Source: Chitinophaga pendula
GTDB lineage: Bacteria > Bacteroidota > Bacteroidia > Chitinophagales > Chitinophagaceae
NCBI RefSeq assembly: GCF_020386615.1
Contig: NZ_CP077769.1
Coordinates: 3,534,001-3,598,000 of the forward strand
Direction: 5' to 3'
DNA length: 64,000 nt
The position numbers and the translations under genes are program-made. Positions 27,766 through 37,480 of the stretch are shown piece by piece. Numbering within the stretch: the stretch's first letter is position 1; the number at the start of each line of letters is the position of its first letter. The notes below the pieces were generated by a model that worked only from the letters and a program-made list of their open reading frames with translations, did not search any database and had not been told where the DNA came from.

Positions 27766-28161
27766 TTATTGTAAACGTTTCAACAGATCTTCCTGCACAC
27801 TCAACCAACTTTCCAGATCATTGCTTTCTGTCCACTGATCTTTCGCCCCAGAAGTAGCTACAATCTTTTGCACCGCATTCACTGCCAGCTGGCGCAATGC
27901 CTTCGTAGCCAGCAGATCCAGACTATCCAGTCTGTCCAGGGGCTTCTCCGGGAAATCTTCACTGGGCTTACCAGTAAGCGCTGCTACTACCTCTGCTGCG
28001 GCTAATGCTTCCGTACAATCTGATAAGATCAGGTACTCCTCTCTGTTAATGATATGCTGCAGGGTATCCGCCACTAAACCGCCATCCTTATTATCAATCA
28101 GATCGAATACCCAGTCCTGTGATTCGTCATTTTCAAAATTCCTGGTGCCCCATGCTGCCAT
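27766..28161 (-). CDS. DUF4259-domain protein
   Basis: 131 aa, soluble, acidic and mostly helical. The N-terminus MAAWGTRNFENDESQDWVFD is the hallmark of the DUF4259 family, whose members start with MGAWG.GNFENDDA. The function of the family is unknown. No signal peptide. It is alone, with its own terminator, 205 bases after the end of smc on the same strand, so it could also be read through from smc. Confidence 0.88.
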   Translation of the reverse strand: MAAWGTRNFENDESQDWVFDLIDNKDGGLVADTLQHIINREEYLILSDCTEALAAAEVVAALTGKPSEDFPEKPLDRLDSLDLLATKALRQLAVNAVQKIVATSGAKDQWTESNDLESWLSVQEDLLKRLQ

Positions 28162-28366
28162 GATAGTTATGTTTTTTTTGGTTATCTAAATAATGAAGGA
28201 AATCTTTTTACCTCATTTCACTCCTTACTCAGCCATACATTCTGTTGTCTCTTAAGACCTAACGAGATGACTTTTGCGGTTGCAAAATAAATGATGCCAC
28301 TGAAAATGACAATAGCATTCATCAAAAGCAGCATATAAATAACAAGCTAATAGGCCACACCTGCTA

Positions 28367-31300
28367 TTAATTAAGACTCCTGAAATCCACCGGAACTAGT
28401 TTACTGACCCCTGGCTCCTGCATCGTGACCCCATATATTACATCCACCGCTGCCATCGTCTGTTTGTTATGCGTTACGATGATAAACTGGGAATTATCGG
28501 AGAACTTGCGGATCATATTTGTAAATTTACCTACGTTAGCATCATCAAGGGGCGCGTCCACCTCATCCAAAATACAGAAAGGTGCCGGCTTGATCAGGTA
28601 GATCGCAAACAGCAAGGCCGTAGCCGTCAATGTCTTCTCTCCTCCTGATAGCTGGGTGATAGCCGCCGGACGTTTACCCTTCGGCTTCGCGATGATCTCG
28701 ATACCCGTGTCAGCCAGATTCTCCGGATCATTTAATATCATATCACATTGATCCTCTTCGGTGAATAATGCCTTGAATACGCGTATGAAGTTCTCTTTTA
28801 CCTGATTAAACGTATCCAGGAACTTTTGGTTCGCCGTAGACTCTACCTCTTGTATCGTAGCCATCAGCGACTCCTTTGCTGATACCAGGTCATTTTTCTG
28901 CTCCAGGATGAACTCATAACGTTTTTTCATCTCCTGGAACGCTTCTATCGCTGTCGGGTTGATCTCTCCCATATTCTCCAGCCGCTTCTTTAACCGCTCG
29001 GCACTACCTTGCAGCTCATCCACCGAAAGCGTAGAACTCCGGTTCTCATCCAGGATCTCGTCGAGGTTCACCTTGAACTCCACGCTCAGTCGTTCCTTCA
29101 TCGACGTTAGCTGCAACTTCAATTCATTCACTTTGTCCTTGATCGAATTCAGTAACTGATCCATCTGTTCACGGGCCCGCTGGCGGGTACGCAAACTGGT
29201 CTCCAGCTCCTGCAGATGGTTACGGAAGTTGTAATATTCCTGGTCCTTCTCATTCACCGCTTTCTCCTCCTCCTCCCTACGGCGGAACAGGTCCACCAAT
29301 CCATCCTCTGCCAGACTTAAGCGGTCTTGGGCTGCAGCGATATTGGCTACTGCATCCTCCAGCTGGGTCTTATTACTGGTGATCTGCGCATGCAAGTCTG
29401 TCAATTGTTTACGCTTGAACTCCAACTCCTGCCGCAGAGCCTGTACCTTACTCTGTTGCCTGGTATGTTGCAGGTTCTGGTTATTATATTGCACGTTGGC
29501 CTGGTTGAATTGCTGCTCCGCTTCCTGTGCAGCTCTGTCGGCCTGCGCAATCCGCTCATACAGCTCCTGTACCTTGTCATTCAACTCATCCAGTTCCTGA
29601 CGTACCCCAGCAATACTTTCATGATTGGCTTCCAGTGACTGCTGCATCTCTGCCAGCCGTTTATCTCCCGATTCGATCAGGTGATGGAAGTTCTCTATCC
29701 GGTTCTGCAGACCAAATACCTGGTTGTTCAACTGGTTGATCCGCTCCCGTGCCGTATTGATATTATTTTCGTTCAGCTGGCTATTATATCCCAGTACCTC
29801 ATTATGTTTCTCCTGCAACTGCTGACGAAGCACACTTACTACGCCCTCCAGCTCTTTGATCTCGGCTTCCAGCTTCTCCAGGTTCTTCGCACGTCCTAAC
29901 TTTTTACCTTCAAACAGCCCTACCGACCCTCCTGTCACATGATATTTTCCCCGGTGCATCCGTCCGCTCTGTTCTACGATCATCAAATCGGGATCAGCCA
30001 GCAGACTAAAATCTACCGCCTGCGCATCCTGGGAAACAAATACCTTACCAAGCAGGTAATTTCCCAGCCCTTTATATTTTTCCTCTATTTCGACAACGTC
30101 TAAAGCCGGCGTTGTACCCGGTGGGGTAAACAATGTACCGGCGTGATGGTTGAATTGATCCAGTATGAAAAAGTTTGCTTTCCCCTTTTTGTGAAGGTCC
30201 AGCAGCTGTATCGCGGCAATGGCTTCTGCCGCGTTGTTCACCACATAATAGTTTAGGTAAGGTTCGAGTAAGTTCTCGATACAGGTCCGGTAGTCCTCCC
30301 GGCAAAAGAAAATGTCACTTAAGATAGGTGCCTGGTTATTCCATTCAGGGTTCTTTTTGAGGAATTTGATACTATCAGGGTACCCCTCCAGGCTGTCCAC
30401 CAATGATTTTAGCAGGTCGTATTCATTCTTTTTGGCATCCAGCTTACGATTCTCATCCACCAGTGAATCACGTAATCCTTCTATATCGGCCTGGGTAGCC
30501 AGTATCTTATTTTTGGTCTCTTCCTGGAAACGGATCATTTCTTCCAGGTTGGCTTTACCTTCCTGCAAGTTATCCTGGAGTGTTTGCTTCTCCTGTTCCA
30601 GCTGTGCGATCTGCTCCTGCCGACTGGTTTTTTCTTCCTGCAGTTGCTGTATACTACGCTGCAGGTTCTGTACCGAGGTATCTGCTACGGCCACCTTTTT
30701 CTCTGCCTCGAACTGTTGACGCTGCCATTGCTGCTGATCCTGCCGCAGTTGTTCCAGGGCCTGCTTCTTCTGATGGAAATGTTCTTTCTTTTCATCTACC
30801 ATCTCATGCAATCCCTCCAACTGGTCCTGCATACTCTCAAATATCTCCTGCTCGTCACTAACCTGGGTTTCAGTGAAGGCGATAGAATCGGTCAATCCCT
30901 GCAATTGCCCCTCGGCTCCGTTGAGGAAGTCGGTCAAGTTCTTTTCCCGCTCCCGCAGATAGGTCAACTGCTGATTGGCCAAGTTACGGTCATTCTCACG
31001 CGTACGTATTGTAGCGACGAGTTCGTTAAATGACTTCTGCAACGACTGCAATTCCCGCTCTTTTGCGACAAAATGTAACTTATCCTGTTCCACGGCTGCC
31101 TCATCTTTGGCAATATCAGCCTCCATGGCCAACTTCTTATCCGCTTCCGTCTGTTGCTGCTCCGACAACTCCCGGAAGGTGATATTAAACCCCTCCAGGG
31201 ACGCCTTCGCCAGCTCAATGCTGATATCCCGGTATTCTTTCTTTACCTCGTAAAAACGCTCCGCCTTACGCGCCTGGCTCTCCAATGTCTTCAAGTTGTT

Positions 31301-31897
31301 GTTGATCTCGAACAACAGGTCCTCGATACGGTTCAGATCCCCTTCAGTCGCATCTAACTTGGACTTCGCTTCTTTTTTACGGGTTTTATAAATAGAAATG
31401 CCCGCCGCTTGTTCTAACATGCGGCGACGGCTGTTCTCCTTATCCTTAATGATGTCGTCCACCATCCCTAATTCGATGATGGCATAAGAGTCGGTACTCA
31501 CCCCTGTATCCATAAAAAGATTATGGATATCCTTCAGACGGCAGGCTACATCGTTCAAACGGTACTCACTGTCACCGTTTTTATAGAACTTACGCGTGAT
31601 AGTCACCGTCGTAAACTCCGTAGGTAACACATTTTTAGTATTCTCAAACGTCAGGCTCACCTCGGCCATCCCACTGGCCGACCGGGTCTTCGATCCATTA
31701 AACACCAACCCCGCCTGATTTTCAGACCGAAGATTGCTGATCTTATGCTCCCCGATCACCCACCGGATAGAATCAATAATATTGCTCTTCCCACAACCGT
31801 TCGGTCCTATCACCCCGGTAATACCTTCATCAAACTGCAGCACGGTCTTGTCAGCAAAACTCTTGAAACCTTTAATTTCTAATGTTTTTAAACGCAC
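28367..31897 (-). CDS. smc: Chromosome segregation protein SMC
   Basis: 1176 aa. GTG start giving MRLKTLEIKGFKSFADKT, the conserved SMC N-terminus. Walker A is GPNGCGKSN (31-39). Two long coiled coils (about 170-500 and 680-1000) flank a hinge around residues 500-650 (GYPDSIKFLKK, EAIAAIQLLD). The C-terminal head has the signature LSGGEKTLTATALLFAIYL and Walker B CILDEVDAPLDDAN. It forms the ATP-driven condensin ring that organises the chromosome. ScpA/ScpB are not in the window. Full length and apparently intact. Confidence 0.97.
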   Translation of the reverse strand: MRLKTLEIKGFKSFADKTVLQFDEGITGVIGPNGCGKSNIIDSIRWVIGEHKISNLRSENQAGLVFNGSKTRSASGMAEVSLTFENTKNVLPTEFTTVTITRKFYKNGDSEYRLNDVACRLKDIHNLFMDTGVSTDSYAIIELGMVDDIIKDKENSRRRMLEQAAGISIYKTRKKEAKSKLDATEGDLNRIEDLLFEINNNLKTLESQARKAERFYEVKKEYRDISIELAKASLEGFNITFRELSEQQQTEADKKLAMEADIAKDEAAVEQDKLHFVAKERELQSLQKSFNELVATIRTRENDRNLANQQLTYLREREKNLTDFLNGAEGQLQGLTDSIAFTETQVSDEQEIFESMQDQLEGLHEMVDEKKEHFHQKKQALEQLRQDQQQWQRQQFEAEKKVAVADTSVQNLQRSIQQLQEEKTSRQEQIAQLEQEKQTLQDNLQEGKANLEEMIRFQEETKNKILATQADIEGLRDSLVDENRKLDAKKNEYDLLKSLVDSLEGYPDSIKFLKKNPEWNNQAPILSDIFFCREDYRTCIENLLEPYLNYYVVNNAAEAIAAIQLLDLHKKGKANFFILDQFNHHAGTLFTPPGTTPALDVVEIEEKYKGLGNYLLGKVFVSQDAQAVDFSLLADPDLMIVEQSGRMHRGKYHVTGGSVGLFEGKKLGRAKNLEKLEAEIKELEGVVSVLRQQLQEKHNEVLGYNSQLNENNINTARERINQLNNQVFGLQNRIENFHHLIESGDKRLAEMQQSLEANHESIAGVRQELDELNDKVQELYERIAQADRAAQEAEQQFNQANVQYNNQNLQHTRQQSKVQALRQELEFKRKQLTDLHAQITSNKTQLEDAVANIAAAQDRLSLAEDGLVDLFRRREEEEKAVNEKDQEYYNFRNHLQELETSLRTRQRAREQMDQLLNSIKDKVNELKLQLTSMKERLSVEFKVNLDEILDENRSSTLSVDELQGSAERLKKRLENMGEINPTAIEAFQEMKKRYEFILEQKNDLVSAKESLMATIQEVESTANQKFLDTFNQVKENFIRVFKALFTEEDQCDMILNDPENLADTGIEIIAKPKGKRPAAITQLSGGEKTLTATALLFAIYLIKPAPFCILDEVDAPLDDANVGKFTNMIRKFSDNSQFIIVTHNKQTMAAVDVIYGVTMQEPGVSKLVPVDFRSLN

Positions 31898-31921
31898 AAA
31901 TACTCCAGTTTTTTAAGCCGT

Positions 31922-31929
31922 CAAAGATA
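31922..31929 (-). promoter_or_regulatory. Likely -7 element of the smc promoter
   Basis: On the minus strand this reads TATCTTTG, matching TAnnTTTG, about 25 bases before the GTG start. A TTTG at 31945-31948 (minus strand) is 15 bases further upstream, shorter than usual for -33. Confidence 0.4.
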
Positions 31930-32378
31930 TAATTTTACCCGAATCAAAGAGTAAATTAAACGAGAACACATAATATTATGTATTTATTTATACACAATTG
32001 TGCATAAAATACTGCTACACGCGGTGAACAACTTGATAATTATCATATTAAATCCCTCCGCGCATCCTCCTATCCCCTCACTTCACGCCCGGGTATTATC
32101 TCCGCAGTAGCGTATCCCTCGTTCCTTTCCCATCAAGAGAACTTTACCCTTCTTTGCCTCGCTTTTATGAACTAAAAAACTAGTTTTATGGAAATATTAA
32201 CAGGAAAGCGTCTATTTTAGTGTCGCGATCAACTGAAACATGCGATCCGTAATTGCACGTTAGACACCCATGGCTGAAAGGAATCCTTTGTTCCCTAGTG
32301 CTGCCCGATGTCCGGCTGTCTGCTCAAGTACCAAACACCAACGTTCACTAATCATCTGTTAAATTGTATTACCCATCT
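31930..32378. other. Divergent intergenic region between smc and the outer-membrane barrel gene
   Basis: About 450 bases. It contains AT-rich DNA near smc and a longer, mixed leader before the barrel gene. I found no clear -7 box for the plus-strand gene and no hairpin or small gene. Confidence 0.5.
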
Positions 32379-34835
32379 ATGATCAGAGGCTTTACCTTTC
32401 TGCTACTAGCGCTACACCTATGCTTTCAAATGGCCCATGCACAACAGAAATCTGCCACCGCTATTACCGGTCAAGTAGTCGATAGTGCCAACGGAAAAGA
32501 GATCAGCTATGCTACCGTCACTTTATTACGTGCCGTCGACATGAAACCGGTCAACAACTCGCTTTCTGATGAGAAAGGGAAATTCAGCTTTCATGCCCTC
32601 CCTTATGGCCAATATAAAATAGGATATAGCGTAGTCGGATATACTGCTGCCCTTTCCGAAACCATCGTGCTCGACTCGCTCCATCGTACCGTCAAACTGG
32701 ATCCCCGGCAGCTGGTTAAAACCTCCCAGCAACTTAAAGGCGTGGAAGTGACTGCACAGAAACCACTACTGGAAATGAAGGATGACAAACTCGTGTACAA
32801 TGTTGAGAATGATATCAATAAAGATAACCTGACTGCCTCCGAGATGCTGCGTCGTGTACCTATGGTCACGGTAGATATGGATGGTAATATCAAACTCAAA
32901 GGCAGTGATAACTTCAAAGTATACCTCAACGGCAAAAGCACCAGCGTGGTCGCCAAAAGTCCCAAAGAAGCCCTGAAGTCATTCCCGGCCAACATCATCA
33001 AAAGCATTGAGGTCATCTCAGAACCCTCCGCTAAATATGATGCAGATGGTGCCGCGGGTATCATCAATATCATCACCAAAAAGAAATTCTCGGGATACAA
33101 CGGCAGCCTGTCCGCCAACTACAACACCCTCAACCAGGGCTATGGCGGTGGATCCATCAACGCCAAATTCGGGAAATTCGGCATCTCCAGCTACCTGGGC
33201 GCCAGCTTCTTCGGCAACAAGAACCGCATGGAAGGCCGTACAGAAAATTATATCCCAGGCTTCCGTACTACCCTGGAACAGTCTTCCGAAGGTAAGTTCA
33301 ACGGCAAATACGGCTATGCCAACCTGGAACTCAGCTACGATCTCGACAGTTCCAGCAGCATCAGCGTATACGGTAACCTCAATGGCAACGACTACCGCAA
33401 TACAAGACCTGAACTCAATCATACATTCGACGAAAACCGCCAACTCATCCGAACCGGTAACTACCTGATGGAATCCAAAAACAGCTGGACCAGCTACGAC
33501 CTCGGGCTCGATTATCAGAAGAAGTTCAAAAAGCCGGAACATGAACTGACCTTCTCCACCAATTTCAACAATGATAAAAGCGGTGGTAATACCAATAACT
33601 CCCAGATAAACGATCCGGGAGTAGACAACTATTACCGTAATATCAATGACGAGAAGAACACAGAAACCACTTTCCAACTCGACTATAGCCTTCCCCTTCC
33701 TAAAGAAATGAAGCTGGAAACCGGGGCCAAAGCCATCTTCCGTAATATAGAAAGCGACTACGAGCAGTCTACCAGGGACGAAGAGGGCAAGTATGTTCCC
33801 AATCCCAGACGCTCCAACGTATTTAAATATGAACAGGACGTACTGGCTTATTACGCCACCTACCGGTTCAAGATCAAAAAGAAATTAAGTGTACGCCTGG
33901 GTGCTAGGGTGGAAAACACCCGGATATATGGCCGCTTTATCTCCAGCGATACCTCCATCCGATCTAATTACACCAATTTTATACCTACGGTCAATATTAT
34001 GCTGCCTTTCAAAAATCCGGGCAACATGGTTACCTTTTCGTATAGCCGCCGCCTACAGCGTCCCTGGGTATGGAACCTCAATCCTTTCGTAGACGACAAT
34101 GACCCTAATAACATCCGCTATGGTAATCCTAACCTCAACCCGGAATTCAACCACTCTTTCGGTCTGAACTACAGCGGCATGGTCTTCAAAAAACTACGGA
34201 TCAATACAGGCGCCAATCACACCTTCACCAATAACGCGATCGAACAGTATGCCACTATCGACGAAGCCAAAGGAGTGACCTCCTTTACTTTCGCCAATAT
34301 CGGTAAACGTTCTTCTACAGGTATTAACTTCAACACCAACATACCCATCACTAAAAAGTGGAACCTGAATACTAACCTGCGGGCCGAGTATACTGTCCTG
34401 AATAATAATAACAACCTGGGCAACCTCCGCAATGATGGCTGGAGCGGTAATGGCTATGCCAGCACCGATTACGACTTTGGTAAAGGCTTCAAAGGCGAGC
34501 TATCCGTGTTCTTCAGTACCTCCAGACCTACCCTGCAAGGCCGTAATGCCGGCTACTATGCCAACAGCGTCGCACTTCGCAAGGAACTTTTCAATAAGAA
34601 AATGACCCTTAGCCTCGGCCTCGACCAGCCATTCCAGAAAGAAAGAGTATGGAAAAGCACCGTTAAGGACGAAAGCTTTCTCCGCTACAGTGCGTATTAC
34701 AATCCTGCCCGTGCCCTGCGCGTCGGCGTCCGCTGGAACTTCGGCAAGCTGAAAGAACCTGTGTCCCGCAAAAAAGGCGTCAGCAATGACGACCTCAAAC
34801 AAGGCAGTGGCGGTACCGGTGGCGGCGGCCAATAA
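32379..34835 (+). CDS. Outer-membrane beta-barrel protein with CarboxypepD_reg-like N-terminus (TonB-receptor type)
   Basis: 818 aa from the ATG at 32379 (the longer frame would use a TTG at 32364). A signal peptide ends at MAHAQQ. Residues about 25-110 are a carboxypeptidase-regulatory-like beta-sandwich (TGQVVDSANGKEISYATVTL). Then comes a plug-like domain (LRRVPMVTVDMDGNIKLKG, SIEVISEPSAKYDADGAAG) and a large barrel rich in alternating aromatic strands, ending in VRWNFGKLK and a Gly-rich tail. This matches the outer-membrane beta-barrel family related to TonB-dependent receptors. No SusD partner is adjacent, so the ligand is unknown. Confidence 0.9.
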   Translation: MIRGFTFLLLALHLCFQMAHAQQKSATAITGQVVDSANGKEISYATVTLLRAVDMKPVNNSLSDEKGKFSFHALPYGQYKIGYSVVGYTAALSETIVLDSLHRTVKLDPRQLVKTSQQLKGVEVTAQKPLLEMKDDKLVYNVENDINKDNLTASEMLRRVPMVTVDMDGNIKLKGSDNFKVYLNGKSTSVVAKSPKEALKSFPANIIKSIEVISEPSAKYDADGAAGIINIITKKKFSGYNGSLSANYNTLNQGYGGGSINAKFGKFGISSYLGASFFGNKNRMEGRTENYIPGFRTTLEQSSEGKFNGKYGYANLELSYDLDSSSSISVYGNLNGNDYRNTRPELNHTFDENRQLIRTGNYLMESKNSWTSYDLGLDYQKKFKKPEHELTFSTNFNNDKSGGNTNNSQINDPGVDNYYRNINDEKNTETTFQLDYSLPLPKEMKLETGAKAIFRNIESDYEQSTRDEEGKYVPNPRRSNVFKYEQDVLAYYATYRFKIKKKLSVRLGARVENTRIYGRFISSDTSIRSNYTNFIPTVNIMLPFKNPGNMVTFSYSRRLQRPWVWNLNPFVDDNDPNNIRYGNPNLNPEFNHSFGLNYSGMVFKKLRINTGANHTFTNNAIEQYATIDEAKGVTSFTFANIGKRSSTGINFNTNIPITKKWNLNTNLRAEYTVLNNNNNLGNLRNDGWSGNGYASTDYDFGKGFKGELSVFFSTSRPTLQGRNAGYYANSVALRKELFNKKMTLSLGLDQPFQKERVWKSTVKDESFLRYSAYYNPARALRVGVRWNFGKLKEPVSRKKGVSNDDLKQGSGGTGGGGQ

Positions 34836-34859
34836 CACCACTATATAACAATATTTACC

Positions 34860-34905
34860 TGATCCCTGCACAATGCCTCCGGCAACGCGCAGGGATCATT
34901 TTTTT
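34860..34905 (+). terminator. Intrinsic terminator after the outer-membrane barrel gene
   Basis: 10-bp perfect stem TGATCCCTGC / GCAGGGATCA with an inner TGCC/GGCA stem in the loop, followed by seven T. Confidence 0.9.
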
Positions 34906-35215
34906 ACCCGATATTTATAACAAATGTTCAAATTTCACAACCATATACCCTCTTCTAACTAACTATAAATCAACCTCTAATTTCTTCAAGTCCACCTCAA
35001 GTCCACCTATCTCTTTGTTCTCCTGTATCATTCCTGGCCTTATCGCTATAGGTAAGCCTTTCCGACCTGAAATTTATTGTCTCCTTTCGGCATTTATTAC
35101 AATCGTCGGCGCTCCGTACCTTTGTAGTCCACCATACCTGCTGCTTGGGTATAACTATCCCTTGTATTTTAAAGAATTAAATCCGTAATTCGTTGCAGGT
35201 AATAAATTATAGGCA
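34906..35215 (+). promoter_or_regulatory. Intergenic region with the FUSC gene promoter
   Basis: 310 bases. TACCTTTG at 35117-35124 is an exact match to the Bacteroidota -7 consensus (TAnnTTTG), giving a leader of about 85 bases. No well-placed -33 TTG is visible. An in-frame TAG at 35210-35212 fixes the upstream limit of the next gene. Nothing else recognised. Confidence 0.5.
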
Positions 35216-37441
35216 TTGCAAACCCGGGATTGGATCAAAGAAGTCAAAAGTTTTATTTATAGCTACCATTTTAGCAATGGACTACGTACTACCATCAGTG
35301 TGGTAATACCGTCCGTTGTATGTTACCTCATCGGCGAACTACAACTGGGCATCGCAGTCTCCCTGGGTGCACTCTGTACGGCCCTGTCAGATGTACCGGG
35401 TACTATTATTCATAAACGCAACGGCCTGATCGTCAGCACCGGCCTGATATTCCTCACCGCCCTGGGTACCGGCCTTTTATCTCCTTACCACTGGCTGATG
35501 ATCCCCTGGATCATGGGTTGTTGTTTTGTATATGGGATGCTCTTGGTGTACGGCAACCGCGGTGGTAACATCGGCATCGGCTGCCTGCTCATCATGGTGT
35601 CCGTACTGGGAGAGTCCTCCCATTCCGCCTGGATGGCCCTCGTATACGCGTTCGCCGTACTCGCTGGCAGCATATGGTACGCCCTGCTGGCACTATTACT
35701 CTGGCAGATACGCCCCTACCTCACCGTACAACAGACGTTGGGAGACTGTATCCTGCAAACCGCCAAGTACCTCGAGCTGCGCGCCGGGTTTTACATCCGT
35801 AATGCCAATATCGAAGAAGTATATAAAGAAGTATTGGCCCAACAAGTACAAGTAAACGAAAAACAGGAAGCCATCCGCGAACTCCTGCTCAAACGCCGCT
35901 CCGCCCAGCAAGGTACTACCAGCATCAGCAAAAGTATGGTGCTCATCTTCCTCGACCTGGTAGATCTGCAGGAACAGATCATGGCCACTCAAACCGATTA
36001 TAAAGCGCTGCAACAAACATTTAAAGACCTTGATATACTCGACAAATTCCACCACCTCATCCTGGAATTTGTCGCCGAACTGAATAATATCGGCCTGGCC
36101 GTCATTTCTGGCCAGCGCTCTCTGCCCAAAGCCAATCTCAAATATGAAATGGATAAGGTGCAGCACGCCATCGCCGAAATACGCAAGACCCTCCCCACCC
36201 TGCAGGAACGTACCCGGATTATCATGCTGAACAATATCCTTCACAACCTGCAGGATATGGCACAACGTATTTACAACCTCCACCGCCTCACCAGGCTGGA
36301 GAGAGTAAAAGATACACCGATAGATCCCTCCCTGGAACTCTCTAAATTTACCACCCGGAACCGGTACGATTTCGAGACTTTCCGCAATAACCTCACCTTT
36401 GAGTCCCATATATTCCGGCACGCCATCCGTGTCAGCCTGGCTACCGTCGCTGGTTACCTGCTGGGATGGGCCCTGCACATAGACCGGGTATACTGGATAT
36501 TGCTTACTATCGTCGTAATACTCAAACCCGGCTTTGGTCTCACCAAATCCCGCAGCTATCAGCGTCTCATCGGCACCGTTATTGGCGCCCTCTTCGCCGC
36601 TGGCCTACTATTCCTTACCACCAACGGCACTATCATCTTTATCGTCATGCTGCTCTGTATCCTGGGTGCCTACAGCTTTATGACCTATCAGTACACTGTC
36701 AGCGTATTCTTTACAACACCTTTCATTATATTTTTGCTGCACTTCCTGCATCCTGCCGACCTCCAGCACGTTGCCCTCCGGGTACTCGATACCTTCATCG
36801 GCGGCTCCCTGGCATTTGTCGCCAACCAGATACTATGGCCCAGCTGGGAACATAACTATCTCCCCTCCTATATGCAAAAAATGCTGACGGCCAACAAACT
36901 TTATTTCGACCAGGCGATGCGTCCTTACACCGCACAGCCATTCTCTACCGTCGATTATAAGCTGGCCCGCAAAGAGACCTACGTTAATATGGGCAACCTC
37001 ATGTCAGCCTTCCAGCGTATGCTTTCTGAGCCTAAAAGCAAACAAAAAAGCGCCTCCGGCGTCTACCACTTCGTCGTGCTTAACCATACACTCACGTCCC
37101 GCATCGCCTCTCTGTCAGGATATGCCATCAACCATGGCGTACACTTCATCCGCCCGGAATATCAGCTTATCAGCCGCTACCTTTTGCAATACATGGATTA
37201 TATCATCGATATGAGCGAGCGAAAGGAACGATCCGAAGAAATACCCGCTACCATAGAAGCCTTCGAAACCCTGGACGTCCAGGTAGAAGGACTCATGCAT
37301 CGCCGGCAATCGGAAATAAATGAAGGACAAGGTTTCACACCGCTCCGTGAAGAAATGCTGGAGACTAAACAGGTAAGGGATCAGCTGCACGCCATACATG
37401 CGCTGCTCAAAGATATCAGGAAAGCACTCACTGACCTGTAA
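35216..37441 (+). CDS. FUSC-family inner-membrane protein (YccS/YhfK-like)
   Basis: 741 aa. The only usable start is TTG at 35216, two codons after an in-frame stop. The organisation is membrane half (about 20-165, 5-6 helices), a cytoplasmic helical domain (about 170-390), a second membrane half (about 405-520, FRHAIRVSLATVAGYLLGW onwards) and a C-terminal helical domain. This duplicated layout is typical of fusaric-acid-resistance/YccS-type proteins. Proposed roles are efflux of aromatic acids or envelope maintenance, but no MFP partner gene is present. Codon use here is rich in C-ending codons. Confidence 0.9.
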   Translation: MQTRDWIKEVKSFIYSYHFSNGLRTTISVVIPSVVCYLIGELQLGIAVSLGALCTALSDVPGTIIHKRNGLIVSTGLIFLTALGTGLLSPYHWLMIPWIMGCCFVYGMLLVYGNRGGNIGIGCLLIMVSVLGESSHSAWMALVYAFAVLAGSIWYALLALLLWQIRPYLTVQQTLGDCILQTAKYLELRAGFYIRNANIEEVYKEVLAQQVQVNEKQEAIRELLLKRRSAQQGTTSISKSMVLIFLDLVDLQEQIMATQTDYKALQQTFKDLDILDKFHHLILEFVAELNNIGLAVISGQRSLPKANLKYEMDKVQHAIAEIRKTLPTLQERTRIIMLNNILHNLQDMAQRIYNLHRLTRLERVKDTPIDPSLELSKFTTRNRYDFETFRNNLTFESHIFRHAIRVSLATVAGYLLGWALHIDRVYWILLTIVVILKPGFGLTKSRSYQRLIGTVIGALFAAGLLFLTTNGTIIFIVMLLCILGAYSFMTYQYTVSVFFTTPFIIFLLHFLHPADLQHVALRVLDTFIGGSLAFVANQILWPSWEHNYLPSYMQKMLTANKLYFDQAMRPYTAQPFSTVDYKLARKETYVNMGNLMSAFQRMLSEPKSKQKSASGVYHFVVLNHTLTSRIASLSGYAINHGVHFIRPEYQLISRYLLQYMDYIIDMSERKERSEEIPATIEAFETLDVQVEGLMHRRQSEINEGQGFTPLREEMLETKQVRDQLHAIHALLKDIRKALTDL

Positions 37442-37445
37442 AAAG

Positions 37446-37471
37446 AAGAGCGGCCATCTGGCCCCTCTTCC
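37446..37471. terminator. Convergent terminator between the FUSC gene and bshC
   Basis: Stem GAAGAG.GGCC / GGCC.CTCTTC with an ATCT loop. On the minus strand it is followed by TTTTT, fitting a bshC terminator; on the plus strand an A-run precedes it. Confidence 0.75.
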
Positions 37472-37480
37472 AAAAAGATC

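Noticed and set aside
29327..31253. Many long frames opposite smc and opposite other GC-richer genes (for example 33018-33677 and 35696-36478)
   Set aside because: They mirror the codon pattern of the true gene on the other strand and show no protein motif.
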